A DNA stretch of 35,740 bases from assembly GCA_016282095.1 (NCBI GenBank), contig JAEEJW010000125.1:1-35740 (forward strand). Reading direction: 5' to 3'. A program made the translations under genes and the position numbers. A model generated the notes under the pieces. That model was not told the origin of the DNA. It searched no databases and saw nothing but the letters and a program-made list of their open reading frames with translations. The DNA is from Ruminiclostridium sp. (GTDB lineage: Bacteria > Bacillota > Clostridia > Oscillospirales > Ruminococcaceae). The first letter of the stretch is position 1, and each line of letters begins with the position of its first letter. Positions 16,631-26,046 of the stretch are shown here, in pieces.

Positions 16631-17508
16631 ACAGGAATATCGAAGAATACATAAATATGATAGAAAACCGGCTCCCGGAGCTGTTCCCGTCGGAAAAGCT
16701 GCCGCAGAGAACGGTCATAAAGGCTGCGGAATACAGTCTTGAAGCAGGCGGAAAGCGCATACGCCCGGTGCTGACCCTGGCGTTCTGTGAGATGTGCGGA
16801 GGCAGTGCCGAAACCGCTCTGGACGCGGCCTGTGCCGTGGAGTGCCTGCATACTTACTCGCTGATACATGACGACCTGCCCTGCATGGACAACGACGATA
16901 TGCGCCGCGGGAAGCCCAGCTGCCACAAGGCATTCGGTGAAGCGCCGGCTCTGCTGGCGGGTGACGGACTGCTGACACTGGCATTCGGGGTGGCGGCTGA
17001 TAACAGGCGCGTATCTCCGGCAGCGGCTGTGAAGTGTGTTTCTGCTCTTGCCGCGGCGGGCGGATTTACAGGAATAGCCGGCGGCCAGCAGCTCGACAAG
17101 GACATGGAGAATGGGGGCTTTGAAATAGCGCCGCTGATACTGCCGATGTACTCGATGAAGACCTCGGCGCTGATAAAGGCGGCGTGCCTGTGCGGAGTCT
17201 ACTGCGCCCAGAGCCCGGACGAGGCGGGATATGCGGAAAAGGCAGCGGAATACGCCGAAAACCTTGGAATTGCGTTCCAGATAGTGGACGACATACTCGA
17301 TGTGACAAGCACGGAAGCGGAGCTCGGCAAGCCCATAGGCAGCGACGCGGAGCACGGTAAGAACACCTTCGTCAGCGTTTATGGAATCGATATCGCGGAG
17401 ATAGAAGCCGCGGATTACACAAAGAAGGCTCTCGCAGCACTGGATATTTTCGATGACAGCACGTTCGTGAAAGAGCTCACGGAAAATCTGCTTTTACGCA
17501 AAAAATAA
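16627..17508 (+). CDS. ispA: Polyprenyl (farnesyl/geranyl) diphosphate synthase
   Basis: A 293-residue class I prenyltransferase that adds isopentenyl diphosphate to allylic diphosphates. The first Asp-rich motif is DDLPCMDND (82-90) and the second is in FQIVDDILDVTS. GGKRIRPVL (41-49) binds diphosphate. It supplies precursors for undecaprenyl and quinone-like lipids. Overlaps xseB, and dxs lies two genes down, so the isoprenoid steps are co-located. Confidence 0.95.
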   Translation: MNRNIEEYINMIENRLPELFPSEKLPQRTVIKAAEYSLEAGGKRIRPVLTLAFCEMCGGSAETALDAACAVECLHTYSLIHDDLPCMDNDDMRRGKPSCHKAFGEAPALLAGDGLLTLAFGVAADNRRVSPAAAVKCVSALAAAGGFTGIAGGQQLDKDMENGGFEIAPLILPMYSMKTSALIKAACLCGVYCAQSPDEAGYAEKAAEYAENLGIAFQIVDDILDVTSTEAELGKPIGSDAEHGKNTFVSVYGIDIAEIEAADYTKKALAALDIFDDSTFVKELTENLLLRKK

Positions 17509-17540
17509 GGAAAAATAAAGGGATTTGTTGGAGATATAAT

Positions 17541-18026
17541 ATGGCGGATATGGTAAATGTGGTGCTTCTGGCAGCGGTTTCGGCGTGGTTCGCCGCGCAG
17601 CTGCTGAAACTGATAATATACGCGATCATGAACCGCACCCTGCGTATAGAGCGCATCTGGGGAGCGGGCGGAATGCCGTCGTCTCATTCGGCATTCGTGT
17701 GTTCTCTTGCGCTTGTGACGTGCAGAGTGCACGGCATCGCGTCCACAGAGGCAGCTCTTGCTATGTCGCTGGCGTTCATCGTAATGTACGATGCCTGCGG
17801 CGTAAGACAGGAAGCCGGCCGTCACGCGAAGGAGATCAACAGGCTCCGCCGCGTGGTGGATAAGCTGGACGACGAGATCGTGGAGAAGCTCGACGAGGAA
17901 GTCGATATCGAAGCGGACGAAAACGAGCCGGACAAGGAACTCAAGGAGTTTCTCGGCCACACCCCGATACAGGTGATATGCGGAGCTCTGCTCGGCATCC
18001 TGATCGGACTGCTTTTCCCGGTATGA
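17541..18026 (+). CDS. Divergent PAP2-family membrane protein (DUF212, YuiD-like)
   Basis: A 161-residue protein with membrane helices near both ends. GAGGMPSSHSAFV and YDACGVRQEAGRHA are the DUF212 signatures, related to acid phosphatase/vanadium haloperoxidase active sites. An acidic insert (residues ~120-140) precedes the final GALLGILIGLLFP helix. A role in dephosphorylating a prenyl or lipid phosphate is plausible given ispA and dxs beside it, but not proven. Confidence 0.88.
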   Translation: MADMVNVVLLAAVSAWFAAQLLKLIIYAIMNRTLRIERIWGAGGMPSSHSAFVCSLALVTCRVHGIASTEAALAMSLAFIVMYDACGVRQEAGRHAKEINRLRRVVDKLDDEIVEKLDEEVDIEADENEPDKELKEFLGHTPIQVICGALLGILIGLLFPV

Positions 18027-18054
18027 GAGAAATCACCGAAAGGACAGAGATATA

Positions 18055-19845
18055 ATGATCCTATCCGATAATATAGATCCCGATATAGTAAAACAGCTTT
18101 CGCTGGAAGAAAAGAAACAGCTCTGTGAGGAGATCAGGGCTTTTCTTATTGACAGCGTTTCCAGAACGGGCGGACATCTGGCCTCGAATCTCGGCACCGT
18201 TGAGCTTACGGTGGCGCTGCACAGCGTTTTCTCGACTCCGGAGGACAAGATAGTTTTCGATGTGGGGCATCAGTCCTATACCCACAAGCTCCTGACCGGG
18301 CGTAAGGAGGGCTTCTCCGGGCTGCGCTCGAAGGGCGGCATCTCCGGGTTCCCGAGAAGCTCCGAGAGCGAGCATGACGCTTTCATCGGCGGCCACAGCA
18401 GCATATCCATATCAGCGGCGCTGGGCATCGCAAAGGCAATGGAGCTTGAAGGAAAGAAAGGGAACGTCATAGCCGTCATCGGCGACGGGGCTCTTACCGG
18501 CGGTCAGGCTTACGAAGGTCTCAACAATGTCAGCAAACTGTCGAATAATCTGATAATCATACTCAACGACAACGAGATGTCCATATCCCGCAGCAAGGGC
18601 TCGGTGGCGGATTACCTCACCCGTATGCGCTCGTCCCGCTCCTACTATGACAAAAAAGCGGCGGTGAAGGATTTCCTTTCACATTCCGAGCTGGGCAAGG
18701 AAATATCCAAGTCCATCAGCGGCACGAAAGACCTCGTCAAATTCGCCATATACCAGAGCAACATCTTTGAAAGCCTCGGGCTCAAATACTACGGCCCTGT
18801 GAACGGCCATGACATAGGCAAACTGATAGAGATACTTGAAATAGCGAAACTTACGAACGAACCCTGCATAGTCCATGTCAAGACCAAGAAGGGAAAGGGC
18901 TACAAGCCCGCGGAGCTCAACTCCGGCGAGTACCACGGCGTTTCTGCGAAGAAAAATCCGGCGCGCAAGGCGGCGACCTTCTCCGAAACAGCAGGAACGG
19001 CTCTGCTGGAATTTGCGGAGAACGATGAAAAGATATGCGCTGTGACGGCTGCGATGAAGTATGCCACAGGGCTTGAACACATCGCAAAGGAATACCCGGA
19101 GCGCTTCTTTGACGTAGGCATCGCGGAGCAGCACGCCCTGACTTTCTGCTGCGGACTCGCGGCTGAGGGTATGCTGCCGGTGTTCGCGGTGTATTCCACG
19201 TTCCTTCAGCGCTGTTTCGACCAGCTTATTCACGACGCTTCGATAGAGAAGAAGCACATCGTACTTATGATAGACAGAGCAGGCTTCGCAGGCGAGGACG
19301 GCGAGACGCATCAGGGACTTTTCGATGTCCCGATGCTGACGGCAGTACCGGGAACGGCGATATATTCGCCTTTTGACCGCAATACTCTGAAACTCTGCAT
19401 GGAGAAGGCGCTGTACGGGGAGGACGGAGTCGCCGCTGTGCGCTATCCCAAGGGTGCCTGTCAGGCTGGCATACGCAGGAGATACAGGGACTTCTACCAT
19501 TCGGGAAAGACCTGCGGAAAGCTGATAATAACATACGGACGCCCTGCACAGTACGCGCACGATATTCCGGGTACGGACAGTCTTTTGCTGCTGAAGATAT
19601 TCCCTATAAACAGTGAAGCTGTGGATATTGCCACAGGCTACGGAGAAGTTTACTTCTTTGAGGAGGGAATGAAGAACGGCGGAATAGCGGAAAAATTCCT
19701 CTGCGCTCTGTATGAGCGGGGATTTTCCGGGAAATATCATATAACAGCGCCGGAAAACACGGTAGGCGCAGCGGATATAGAGACCCAGCTCGCGGATGCG
19801 GGGCTTGACCGTGCGGGAATGGAGAAAAGGATAAGCGATGAGTGA
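18055..19845 (+). CDS. dxs: 1-deoxy-D-xylulose-5-phosphate synthase
   Basis: A 596-residue thiamine-diphosphate enzyme joining pyruvate and glyceraldehyde-3-phosphate, the first step of the MEP isoprenoid pathway. FDVGHQSYTHKLLTGR (68-83) and GDGALTGGQAYEGLNN (143-158) with N172 bind ThDP/Mg2+. FFDVGIAEQHA carries the catalytic Glu. DGETHQG replaces the commoner DGPTHHG. Slightly shorter than the E. coli enzyme (620). GAAAGGA precedes the ATG. Overlaps tlyA by 8 nt. Confidence 0.96.
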   Translation: MILSDNIDPDIVKQLSLEEKKQLCEEIRAFLIDSVSRTGGHLASNLGTVELTVALHSVFSTPEDKIVFDVGHQSYTHKLLTGRKEGFSGLRSKGGISGFPRSSESEHDAFIGGHSSISISAALGIAKAMELEGKKGNVIAVIGDGALTGGQAYEGLNNVSKLSNNLIIILNDNEMSISRSKGSVADYLTRMRSSRSYYDKKAAVKDFLSHSELGKEISKSISGTKDLVKFAIYQSNIFESLGLKYYGPVNGHDIGKLIEILEIAKLTNEPCIVHVKTKKGKGYKPAELNSGEYHGVSAKKNPARKAATFSETAGTALLEFAENDEKICAVTAAMKYATGLEHIAKEYPERFFDVGIAEQHALTFCCGLAAEGMLPVFAVYSTFLQRCFDQLIHDASIEKKHIVLMIDRAGFAGEDGETHQGLFDVPMLTAVPGTAIYSPFDRNTLKLCMEKALYGEDGVAAVRYPKGACQAGIRRRYRDFYHSGKTCGKLIITYGRPAQYAHDIPGTDSLLLLKIFPINSEAVDIATGYGEVYFFEEGMKNGGIAEKFLCALYERGFSGKYHITAPENTVGAADIETQLADAGLDRAGMEKRISDE

Positions 19846-20578
19846 GCGCCTTGATGTGATACTCGCGGAGAAGGGCCTTGCTAAAAGCCGCACTGCCGCA
19901 CAGGCACTTATAAAAGAGGGCAGCGTTACGGTGAACGGCATGGTGATATCAAGACCCGCGGAACTCTGTGACCCGGAGAGCGATGAATTTGCGGTAGCCG
20001 AAAGCACGGAGCTGACGAAATATGTCGGACGGGGCGGCCTCAAGCTCGAAACTGCGGTGAAGCACTTCGGCATTGACCTTGCCGGTGCGGTATGTCTCGA
20101 TATAGGCGCGTCCACGGGCGGTTTCACGGACTGTATGCTGCAGTACGGAGCAGCGAGGGTCTATGCCGTGGATGTGGGGACTTCGCAGCTGGACCCGGGA
20201 CTGCGGGCTGACAGCCGCGTGATATCACTGGAAGGCCTCGATATCCGGGAGGCCGGAGAAGCAGAGATACCGGAAAAGGTCAGCTTTGTCTCGATAGACG
20301 TGTCGTTCATATCCCTGACGCGGATACTTCCCGAAGTCGGACGGTTCGCGGCGGCGGGAGCGCACTGCGCGGCGCTTATAAAGCCGCAGTTCGAGCTGGG
20401 AAAGCAGCGGATCGGCAAGAGCGGTGTGGTAAGGGACCCGAAACTGCGTGAGAAAGTTAAGAACGAGATCACCGCTTTTGCGGAGAGTCTCGGTTACAGT
20501 GTCGCCGGTGTCATACCCTCGGGTATAGCGGGCGGCGACGGAAATATCGAATATCTGATGTATTTCGCGATACCGTAA
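19838..20578 (+). CDS. tlyA: TlyA family rRNA 2'-O-methyltransferase/hemolysin-like protein
   Basis: A 246-residue protein: N-terminal S4 RNA-binding domain (RLDVILAEKGLAKSRTAAQ..), the linker KYVGRGGLKLETA, and a SAM-binding FtsJ-like domain with DIGASTGGFTDCML (88-101). In Mycobacterium TlyA methylates 16S and 23S rRNA; the Firmicute YqxC proteins at this locus are of the same family. GGAGAAAAGG precedes the ATG within dxs. Confidence 0.93.
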   Translation: MSERLDVILAEKGLAKSRTAAQALIKEGSVTVNGMVISRPAELCDPESDEFAVAESTELTKYVGRGGLKLETAVKHFGIDLAGAVCLDIGASTGGFTDCMLQYGAARVYAVDVGTSQLDPGLRADSRVISLEGLDIREAGEAEIPEKVSFVSIDVSFISLTRILPEVGRFAAAGAHCAALIKPQFELGKQRIGKSGVVRDPKLREKVKNEITAFAESLGYSVAGVIPSGIAGGDGNIEYLMYFAIP

Positions 20579-20592
20579 GGAGAAGCGTAACA

Positions 20593-21447
20593 ATGAAGAT
20601 TTTTGTTATACCCTGCGCAAGCAAGGAAAAGAGTATAGCGGTGCTGCCGTCCGTAATAACGGTACTGCTGGAGTCGGGGATCAAGCCGATTCTGACGGAA
20701 AGCGCCGCGGTACAGTGCGGTGAGAACAGAGCGGAGTGTATGACCGACGAGTCCGCGACAGACGCCTGCGATATGCTGATGACCATAGGCGGCGACGGAA
20801 TGCTGCTCAAATGGGGCAAGCGCGCGGCTGCTGCGGGAAAGCCCGTCATAGGCATAAACACCGGACGCGTGGGATTCATGACGGCTGTGGATGTCGATGA
20901 GCTCGACAAGCTGAAAGCCCTTGCCGACGGGACGTATTCCCTGAGCCGCAGAATGATGCTGACCGCAGAACATACCCACAGCGGCGGAACGCAGCAGCTC
21001 ACCGCGCTGAACGATGTGGTGCTGTTCAAGGAGTCGGGTTCGAAACTGCCCGAATTCGAGGTGCGCATAAACGGCGCCCTTGTCAACAGAGTGCGCGCTG
21101 ACGGCCTTATTTTCAGTACGCCCACGGGCTCTACGGCCTATGCTCTGGCCGCGGGAGGCCCCATAATCGAACCGACGGTGGAGTGTATACAGATGACGGC
21201 GCTCAGCGCCCACACTCTGCTGAACCGTCCGATGATATTCAGTTCAAACGACGTGGTCTCCGTTGACCATATCCCGTATGAAGGCAGCCGGGTTTATATG
21301 AGCGTTGACGGCTGTGACGGCATCGAACTCAGACCCGACGACAGCCTTGTCATCAAGCGTTCCGCTGTACATCTCAACATCGCGGAAGTCGGTGTCCGCA
21401 GCTTCTTCACGAATGTGGGCGAGAAGCTTATGACGCCGCTGAAATGA
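20593..21447 (+). CDS. nadK: NAD kinase
   Basis: A 284-residue protein making NADP+ from NAD+. The GGDG motif (66-69) and GINTGRVGFM form the nucleotide site. NDVVLFK and a DGLIFSTPTGSTAYALAAGGP segment are the remaining family hallmarks. AAGGAG precedes the ATG. In Firmicutes nadK regularly lies between tlyA and argR, as here. Confidence 0.96.
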   Translation: MKIFVIPCASKEKSIAVLPSVITVLLESGIKPILTESAAVQCGENRAECMTDESATDACDMLMTIGGDGMLLKWGKRAAAAGKPVIGINTGRVGFMTAVDVDELDKLKALADGTYSLSRRMMLTAEHTHSGGTQQLTALNDVVLFKESGSKLPEFEVRINGALVNRVRADGLIFSTPTGSTAYALAAGGPIIEPTVECIQMTALSAHTLLNRPMIFSSNDVVSVDHIPYEGSRVYMSVDGCDGIELRPDDSLVIKRSAVHLNIAEVGVRSFFTNVGEKLMTPLK

Positions 21448-21472
21448 CGCGTTCCATTTGCAGAGGTCAGGT

Positions 21473-21910
21473 ATGAAAAGACAGAGACAGAACGAGATAC
21501 TTGCGATAATATCGGAATTTGAGATAGAAAATCAGGAGATGCTGTGCGAAAAGCTGCGGGAACGCGGTTATAACGTCACGCAGGCAACAGTGTCAAGAGA
21601 TATAAACGAACTCTCGCTCGAAAAGACGATCTCGGACAGCGGAGTAAACTGCTATATGCGGGCGAAGGTCGCCAACAAGCGGCATTTCGAGACCATATTC
21701 AGCCAGTCCGTGACGCGCATCGACTGCGCCGGCAACATTGTCTGCGTCAAGTGCCACAGCGGACTTGCCAACGCGGCCTGCACCATGTTCGATACAATGA
21801 ATATCGACGGAGTCGTCGGCACTATTTCGGGCGACGACACTATTTTCATTCTCGCGAGAACAGAGAATGACGCGAAGAAACTCGCTGCGCTGCTTAAAGA
21901 AATGATATAA
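21473..21910 (+). CDS. argR: Arginine repressor ArgR/AhrC
   Basis: A 145-residue regulator. The N-terminal winged helix has the recognition segment QATVSRDINEL (37-47). The C-terminal oligomerisation domain carries the arginine site GTISGDDTIFI (116-126). It represses arginine biosynthesis and activates catabolism when arginine-bound. Its place before recN is conserved in Firmicutes. ATG 21473 follows AGAGGTCAGG; an upstream TTG (21458) is less likely. Confidence 0.94.
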   Translation: MKRQRQNEILAIISEFEIENQEMLCEKLRERGYNVTQATVSRDINELSLEKTISDSGVNCYMRAKVANKRHFETIFSQSVTRIDCAGNIVCVKCHSGLANAACTMFDTMNIDGVVGTISGDDTIFILARTENDAKKLAALLKEMI

Positions 21911-21941
21911 CAGCGGCGTTGTATGAAAGACTGAGGGCAGA

Positions 21942-23609
21942 ATGTTAAAGGAACTGTACATCGAAAATCTTGCTGTCATCGAAAAAGCCGATATAGCCTT
22001 CACCGGTAATTTCAATGTTTTTTCCGGCGAGACCGGCGCGGGCAAGAGTATACTTATAGGTGCCATAAACGCCATACTCGGCGGAAGGGTACACAGGGAT
22101 CTTATCAGGACAGGAACGGATCGCGCCAGCGTTTCCGCGGTTTTTGATACTGTCCCTGCTTTTGTTGCCGAAAAGCTCGAAGCGAACGGCTATCCCGCAG
22201 AGGGAGAGCTTCTTGTGAAGCGCGACATAAACAACGACGGCAAAGGTCAGGTTCGCATAAACGGACAGCCCGCCACAGCCGCACTGCTGAAAGATATAAT
22301 GACCGGTCTCATCGACATACACGGTCAGCACGATACACGAATACTCACAGACCCGGCAAACCAGCGGGAGTTAATAGACAGCAGCGCGGGACTTAAAGAC
22401 AGGCTCGAAGCCTATGCTGTGAAGTTCCGGGAATTTTCTGCGCTGAGCAAGCGTATAAAGCATCTCGAAGCCGAGAACAGCGAAAAGGATGAGCGCATCG
22501 AGAAGCTGAAAAACGACATAGACTCGGTGGAAAAGCTGAAACTGAAAAAAGGTGATGAAGCCGCGGTCTCCGAGAAGCTGGCACGCGCCCGCAATATGGA
22601 AGATATCGTCAACGCGCTGTCCGGCGCGTCGGTGGGGATAAGCGGTGACGACGGAGAACAGGGAGCCGCGGATATGACCGAAGCAGCCGCAAAGCTGCTG
22701 GCCGGCATAAAGCGTTTCGTGCCGGAGTGCGGGGAGCTGGCGGAGCGGCTGGATTCACTTACCGTGGAACTCCGCGACATCAGCGCCGATATAAGCGCTC
22801 TGCTTCCCGACAGCGACGGCGAGGAAAGCATACAGGCACTTGAGGAGAAGATGAGCGGAATACTATGGCTTAAACGCCGGTATTCCCTTGAAACGGACGA
22901 AATAATCGACCTCTGCGCACAGTGGAAAAAGGAACTTGCGGAGCTTTCCGAGTGCGACAACACACTGGCGGAGCTGAATGAGCAGCGCCATAAGCTGGCG
23001 GACGAGGTGAAAGCCGCCGCCGCGGAGATATCGGAGCTTCGCAGAAAAGGCGCGGACAAGCTGACCGATGAGATAACCGGGCAGCTGCGATTCCTTGATA
23101 TGCCCGATGTGCGGCTGCGCTTTGATATCACGCAGGGCAAGATAACCGTCAACGGTATGGACAATGTGGAACTGATGATCTCCGTGAACAAGGGCGAGGA
23201 TCTGAAACCCATATCCAAGGTCGCGTCGGGAGGCGAGCTCTCGCGCATAATGCTGGCGATAAAGAGCGTATCAGCCGAAAGTGACGATACTCCGACAATG
23301 ATCTTCGATGAGATAGACACCGGCATAAGCGGCAGGGCAGCCCGCAAAGTCGGGAAGAAGCTGTCCGAGATATCCGGAAAGCGGCAGGTGCTGTGCGTGA
23401 CCCACCTTGCGCAGATAGCGGCACTTTCGGACAACCATCTGCTGATACAGAAGAATACGGACGAGACGCGTACCTACACCACTGTGACGACGCTCTCGTA
23501 TGAAGATAAGGTTAAGGAAGTGGCGCGGCTCATCTCCGGCGGCGGCAGCGAGATATCGCTGAAAAACGCGGAGGAACTTATAAAGCGCCGCGGCGGGGAA
23601 GAAGACTGA
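21942..23609 (+). CDS. recN: DNA repair protein RecN
   Basis: A 555-residue SMC-like ATPase acting early at double-strand breaks. Walker A is GETGAGKS (29-36); the central coiled coil (~160-370) is Glu/Lys-rich; the C-terminal half has the signature VASGGELSRIMLAIK and Walker B MIFDEIDTGISG, then LCVTHLAQIAA. Usual family length. The downstream U32 gene starts one base after its stop. Confidence 0.96.
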   Translation: MLKELYIENLAVIEKADIAFTGNFNVFSGETGAGKSILIGAINAILGGRVHRDLIRTGTDRASVSAVFDTVPAFVAEKLEANGYPAEGELLVKRDINNDGKGQVRINGQPATAALLKDIMTGLIDIHGQHDTRILTDPANQRELIDSSAGLKDRLEAYAVKFREFSALSKRIKHLEAENSEKDERIEKLKNDIDSVEKLKLKKGDEAAVSEKLARARNMEDIVNALSGASVGISGDDGEQGAADMTEAAAKLLAGIKRFVPECGELAERLDSLTVELRDISADISALLPDSDGEESIQALEEKMSGILWLKRRYSLETDEIIDLCAQWKKELAELSECDNTLAELNEQRHKLADEVKAAAAEISELRRKGADKLTDEITGQLRFLDMPDVRLRFDITQGKITVNGMDNVELMISVNKGEDLKPISKVASGGELSRIMLAIKSVSAESDDTPTMIFDEIDTGISGRAARKVGKKLSEISGKRQVLCVTHLAQIAALSDNHLLIQKNTDETRTYTTVTTLSYEDKVKEVARLISGGGSEISLKNAEELIKRRGGEED

Positions 23610-23610
23610 T

Positions 23611-24357
23611 ATGGAGCTCAGAGCGTGGGTATATGACGCCGCACAGCTGGGCGGGGCGCTGAACAGCGGTGATATCGCGGCGGTCTATGTTCCGATGCGG
23701 CTTGCTGACGAAAGGTACGCGGAGCAGGCGGACAGACTGATCCTGCTGCCCCCGGAGTTCACAGGCGGCATTGAGAAAGAAACGGAGCGTGAACTGCTGC
23801 GGCTGCGGAAGCTGGGCTTTTCACGCGCTCTCGCGCATACGGCAGGGCATATTGAAATGCTGGATAGGAACGGCTTCGAGATATGCGGCGGAAGCAGGCT
23901 GAACTGCACCAACAGCGAAAGTATGAGGTTTTATGCGGACTGCGGCCTGTCGGATATCATAGTATCGACAGAGCTGACCGTACAGCGGATAAACAGGCTG
24001 GATAAGCCCATAAAAACAGGCTTCATGGCATACGGAAATATGCCGCTGATGCTGAACAGGCGCTGCCCTGTAAGGGACGGACGTCCCTGCGGCGGCAGAA
24101 ACAAAAGCTGTCCGCGGCAGATAACGGACAGAAAAGGAAATAAGCTCCGGATACTTTGCTCTGACAATTCGGTGGAGATACTCAACAGCGACACACTTGT
24201 GCTGAGCGACAGACTCGGGGATTTCATCGCGGATTTCGCGGTGCTCCGGTTCACTTATGAAACAGATGTCCGGTGTGTCACAGATGCTTACGCTAAGGGT
24301 GAGCCGATGAGCTGCGAGCGCTTCACCAGAGGGCTTTATTACAGAGGAGTAACATGA
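23611..24357 (+). CDS. Short U32-family (collagenase-like) protein
   Basis: A 248-residue protein matching only part of the U32 family: NCTNSESMRFYADCGL, ELTVQRI, then YGNMPLMLNRRCPVRDGRPC and further Cys (NKSC, ILC). U32 proteins use conserved Cys in an Fe-S cluster and several act in RNA hydroxylation rather than proteolysis. Usual lengths are ~400 or over 650 residues, so this is a reduced form. It ends in FTRGLYYRGV, resembling the end of the long clostridial forms, which suggests an internal or N-terminal loss rather than a broken 3' end. Tightly coupled to recN and overlapping dut by 4 nt. Confidence 0.8.
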   Translation: MELRAWVYDAAQLGGALNSGDIAAVYVPMRLADERYAEQADRLILLPPEFTGGIEKETERELLRLRKLGFSRALAHTAGHIEMLDRNGFEICGGSRLNCTNSESMRFYADCGLSDIIVSTELTVQRINRLDKPIKTGFMAYGNMPLMLNRRCPVRDGRPCGGRNKSCPRQITDRKGNKLRILCSDNSVEILNSDTLVLSDRLGDFIADFAVLRFTYETDVRCVTDAYAKGEPMSCERFTRGLYYRGVT

Positions 24358-24794
24358 TGAACATAAAAGTCAGAAGACTGAACGAAAATGCGGAACTGCC
24401 TTACAGAGCAACAGAGGGCAGTGCGGGAGCAGATCTGTTCGCCTGCGTAACAGAGGATGTAATCATAGCGCCGGGAGCGCGTGAGATGATACCCACAGGC
24501 ATCGCGATAGAGCTTCCGGACAGCGGATGCGGGGCATTCGTGTTCCCGCGCAGCTCGGTGTCAAGCAAATTCGGCGTATCTCTCGCAAACTGTGTCGGCG
24601 TGATCGACAGTGACTACCGCGGCGAGATAAAGGTGCCGCTCATCAATCACTCGGACAAGCCATATACCGTGAAAAACGGCGACAGGATTGCGCAGATGGT
24701 TATAATGCCGGTGATCGTTCCGGAATTTGCAGAATGTGAACAGCTCGGAGATACCGGACGCGGTGAAGGAGGCTTCGGCTCAACCGGCAGATAA
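24354..24794 (+). CDS. dut: dUTP diphosphatase
   Basis: A 146-residue trimeric dUTPase that converts dUTP to dUMP. All five motifs are visible: GSAGADLFA (22-30), PRSSVSSKFG (65-74), GVIDSDYRGEI with the catalytic Asp, RIAQMVI, and the C-terminal GRGEGGFGSTG. Starts ATGATG, overlapping the U32 stop; the second ATG (24357) is possible. Confidence 0.95.
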   Translation: MMNIKVRRLNENAELPYRATEGSAGADLFACVTEDVIIAPGAREMIPTGIAIELPDSGCGAFVFPRSSVSSKFGVSLANCVGVIDSDYRGEIKVPLINHSDKPYTVKNGDRIAQMVIMPVIVPEFAECEQLGDTGRGEGGFGSTGR

Positions 24795-24900
24795 GCCCGG
24801 AAAACCGCTTTACATCGTTTTTTGTCGGGTGGCTGAGCCTGTCTGTAAAAATGCCTAAAACAATAACATATTCATCCGGAAAATTTTCTGCTTTTACAAG

Positions 24901-24929
24901 TTGTAACCGACCCCGAATAGTGATATAAT
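24901..24929 (+). promoter_or_regulatory. SigA promoter for mreB
   Basis: TTGTAA (24901-24906), a 17-nt spacer and TATAAT (24924-24929) with a TGA extension; ATG 24963 follows about 34 nt after the -10 with a GGAGGAG site. Confidence 0.85.
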
Positions 24930-24962
24930 ACTATGTATGAACGGAGAAATATCGGAGGAGTT

Positions 24963-25982
24963 ATGTTTACAAAGGATATAGGTATAGATCTGGGTACAGC
25001 GAATACGCTCGTATATATGAGAGGCAAGGGGATCATAATCCGTGAGCCGAGTGTTGTTGCAGTGGATGTAAAATATGAACGCGTAAGATATGTCGGTCAG
25101 GAAGCCAAGGATGTCATAGGCAGGACGCCCGGCTCCATCGTTGCCGTGAGACCGCTGAAAGACGGTGTTATCGCGGATTTCGACATGACCACGAGTATGC
25201 TTCAGGAATTTATTTCCAAAGCTGTCAAGGGCAGAAGATTCATAAAGACGAGAGTAATTATCTGCATTCCCTCGGGCGTTACGGCAGTCGAGAGACGTGC
25301 CGTTAAGGAAGCCGCACAGAGCGCCGGAGCAAGACGCGTTTCGATAATCGAGGAGCCGATGGCTGCCGCGATAGGCGCAGGTCTGCCGGTGGCAGAGCCT
25401 ACGGGGAGCATGATAGTCGATATCGGCGGCGGCACGAGTGAAGTGGCAGTCATCTCCCTGGGCGGCATCGTGACATCGCGCTCGGTAAGGGTCGCGGGTG
25501 ACGAGTTCGACAACGCGATAATAAACTATATCAAGAAGAAATACAACCTGCTCATAGGTGAACGCACCGCAGAGAACATCAAGATACAGATAGGCTCGGC
25601 ATATCCGTATGCTGATAAGGAGCCGGTAATGGATATCAAGGGACGCAATCTGCTCAGCGGACTTCCGGAGAACATCACGATTTCAAGCGAGGAGATACGC
25701 GAAGCACTTGCGGAGCCGCTCAGCCATGTGGTGGAAGCCATTAAAGTGACCCTCGAAAAGACACCGCCGGAGCTCTCCGCGGATATAATAGACCAGGGCA
25801 TAATGCTTGCGGGCGGAGGCGCGCTGCTGAAGGGGCTCGAAAAGCTGATAAACAAGGAGACCGGTATGCCCGTGAAAGTCGCGGAAAGGCCGCTGGACTG
25901 TGTTGCGGACGGCACCGGTAAGGTACTCGAGAATATCGACAAGCTGATCGACGTGCTCAGTGACGACGATTCTAAATATTGA
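24963..25982 (+). CDS. mreB: Rod shape-determining protein MreB
   Basis: A 339-residue actin-like ATPase that guides elongation-type wall synthesis. The phosphate 1 motif is [10 protein letters not shown]; phosphate 2 is [12 protein letters not shown]; the adenosine motif is [25 protein letters not shown] is typical of the family. ATG 24963 was chosen because of GGAGGAG just ahead. Followed by a terminator before mreC. Confidence 0.96.
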   Translation: MFTKDIGIDLGTANTLVYMRGKGIIIREPSVVAVDVKYERVRYVGQEAKDVIGRTPGSIVAVRPLKDGVIADFDMTTSMLQEFISKAVKGRRFIKTRVIICIPSGVTAVERRAVKEAAQSAGARRVSIIEEPMAAAIGAGLPVAEPTGSMIVDIGGGTSEVAVISLGGIVTSRSVRVAGDEFDNAIINYIKKKYNLLIGERTAENIKIQIGSAYPYADKEPVMDIKGRNLLSGLPENITISSEEIREALAEPLSHVVEAIKVTLEKTPPELSADIIDQGIMLAGGGALLKGLEKLINKETGMPVKVAERPLDCVADGTGKVLENIDKLIDVLSDDDSKY

Positions 25983-25987
25983 TCCTG

Positions 25988-26021
25988 TGTGCTTTGGAGT
26001 CGTTCTTCAAAGCACATTTTT
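25988..26021 (+). terminator. Intrinsic terminator between mreB and mreC
   Basis: Nine-bp perfect stem TGTGCTTTG (25988-25996)/CAAAGCACA (26008-26016) with an 11-nt loop and five T. No new promoter is visible before mreC, so mreC-mreD-PBP2 probably depend on read-through, giving less MreCD than MreB. Confidence 0.85.
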
Positions 26022-26046
26022 GTTAAAACTTTTTCAGGCGGGAATT

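Noticed and set aside
18679-20127. 482-codon open frame opposite dxs and tlyA
   Set aside because: Antisense to two genes with clear motifs; no start site or domain.
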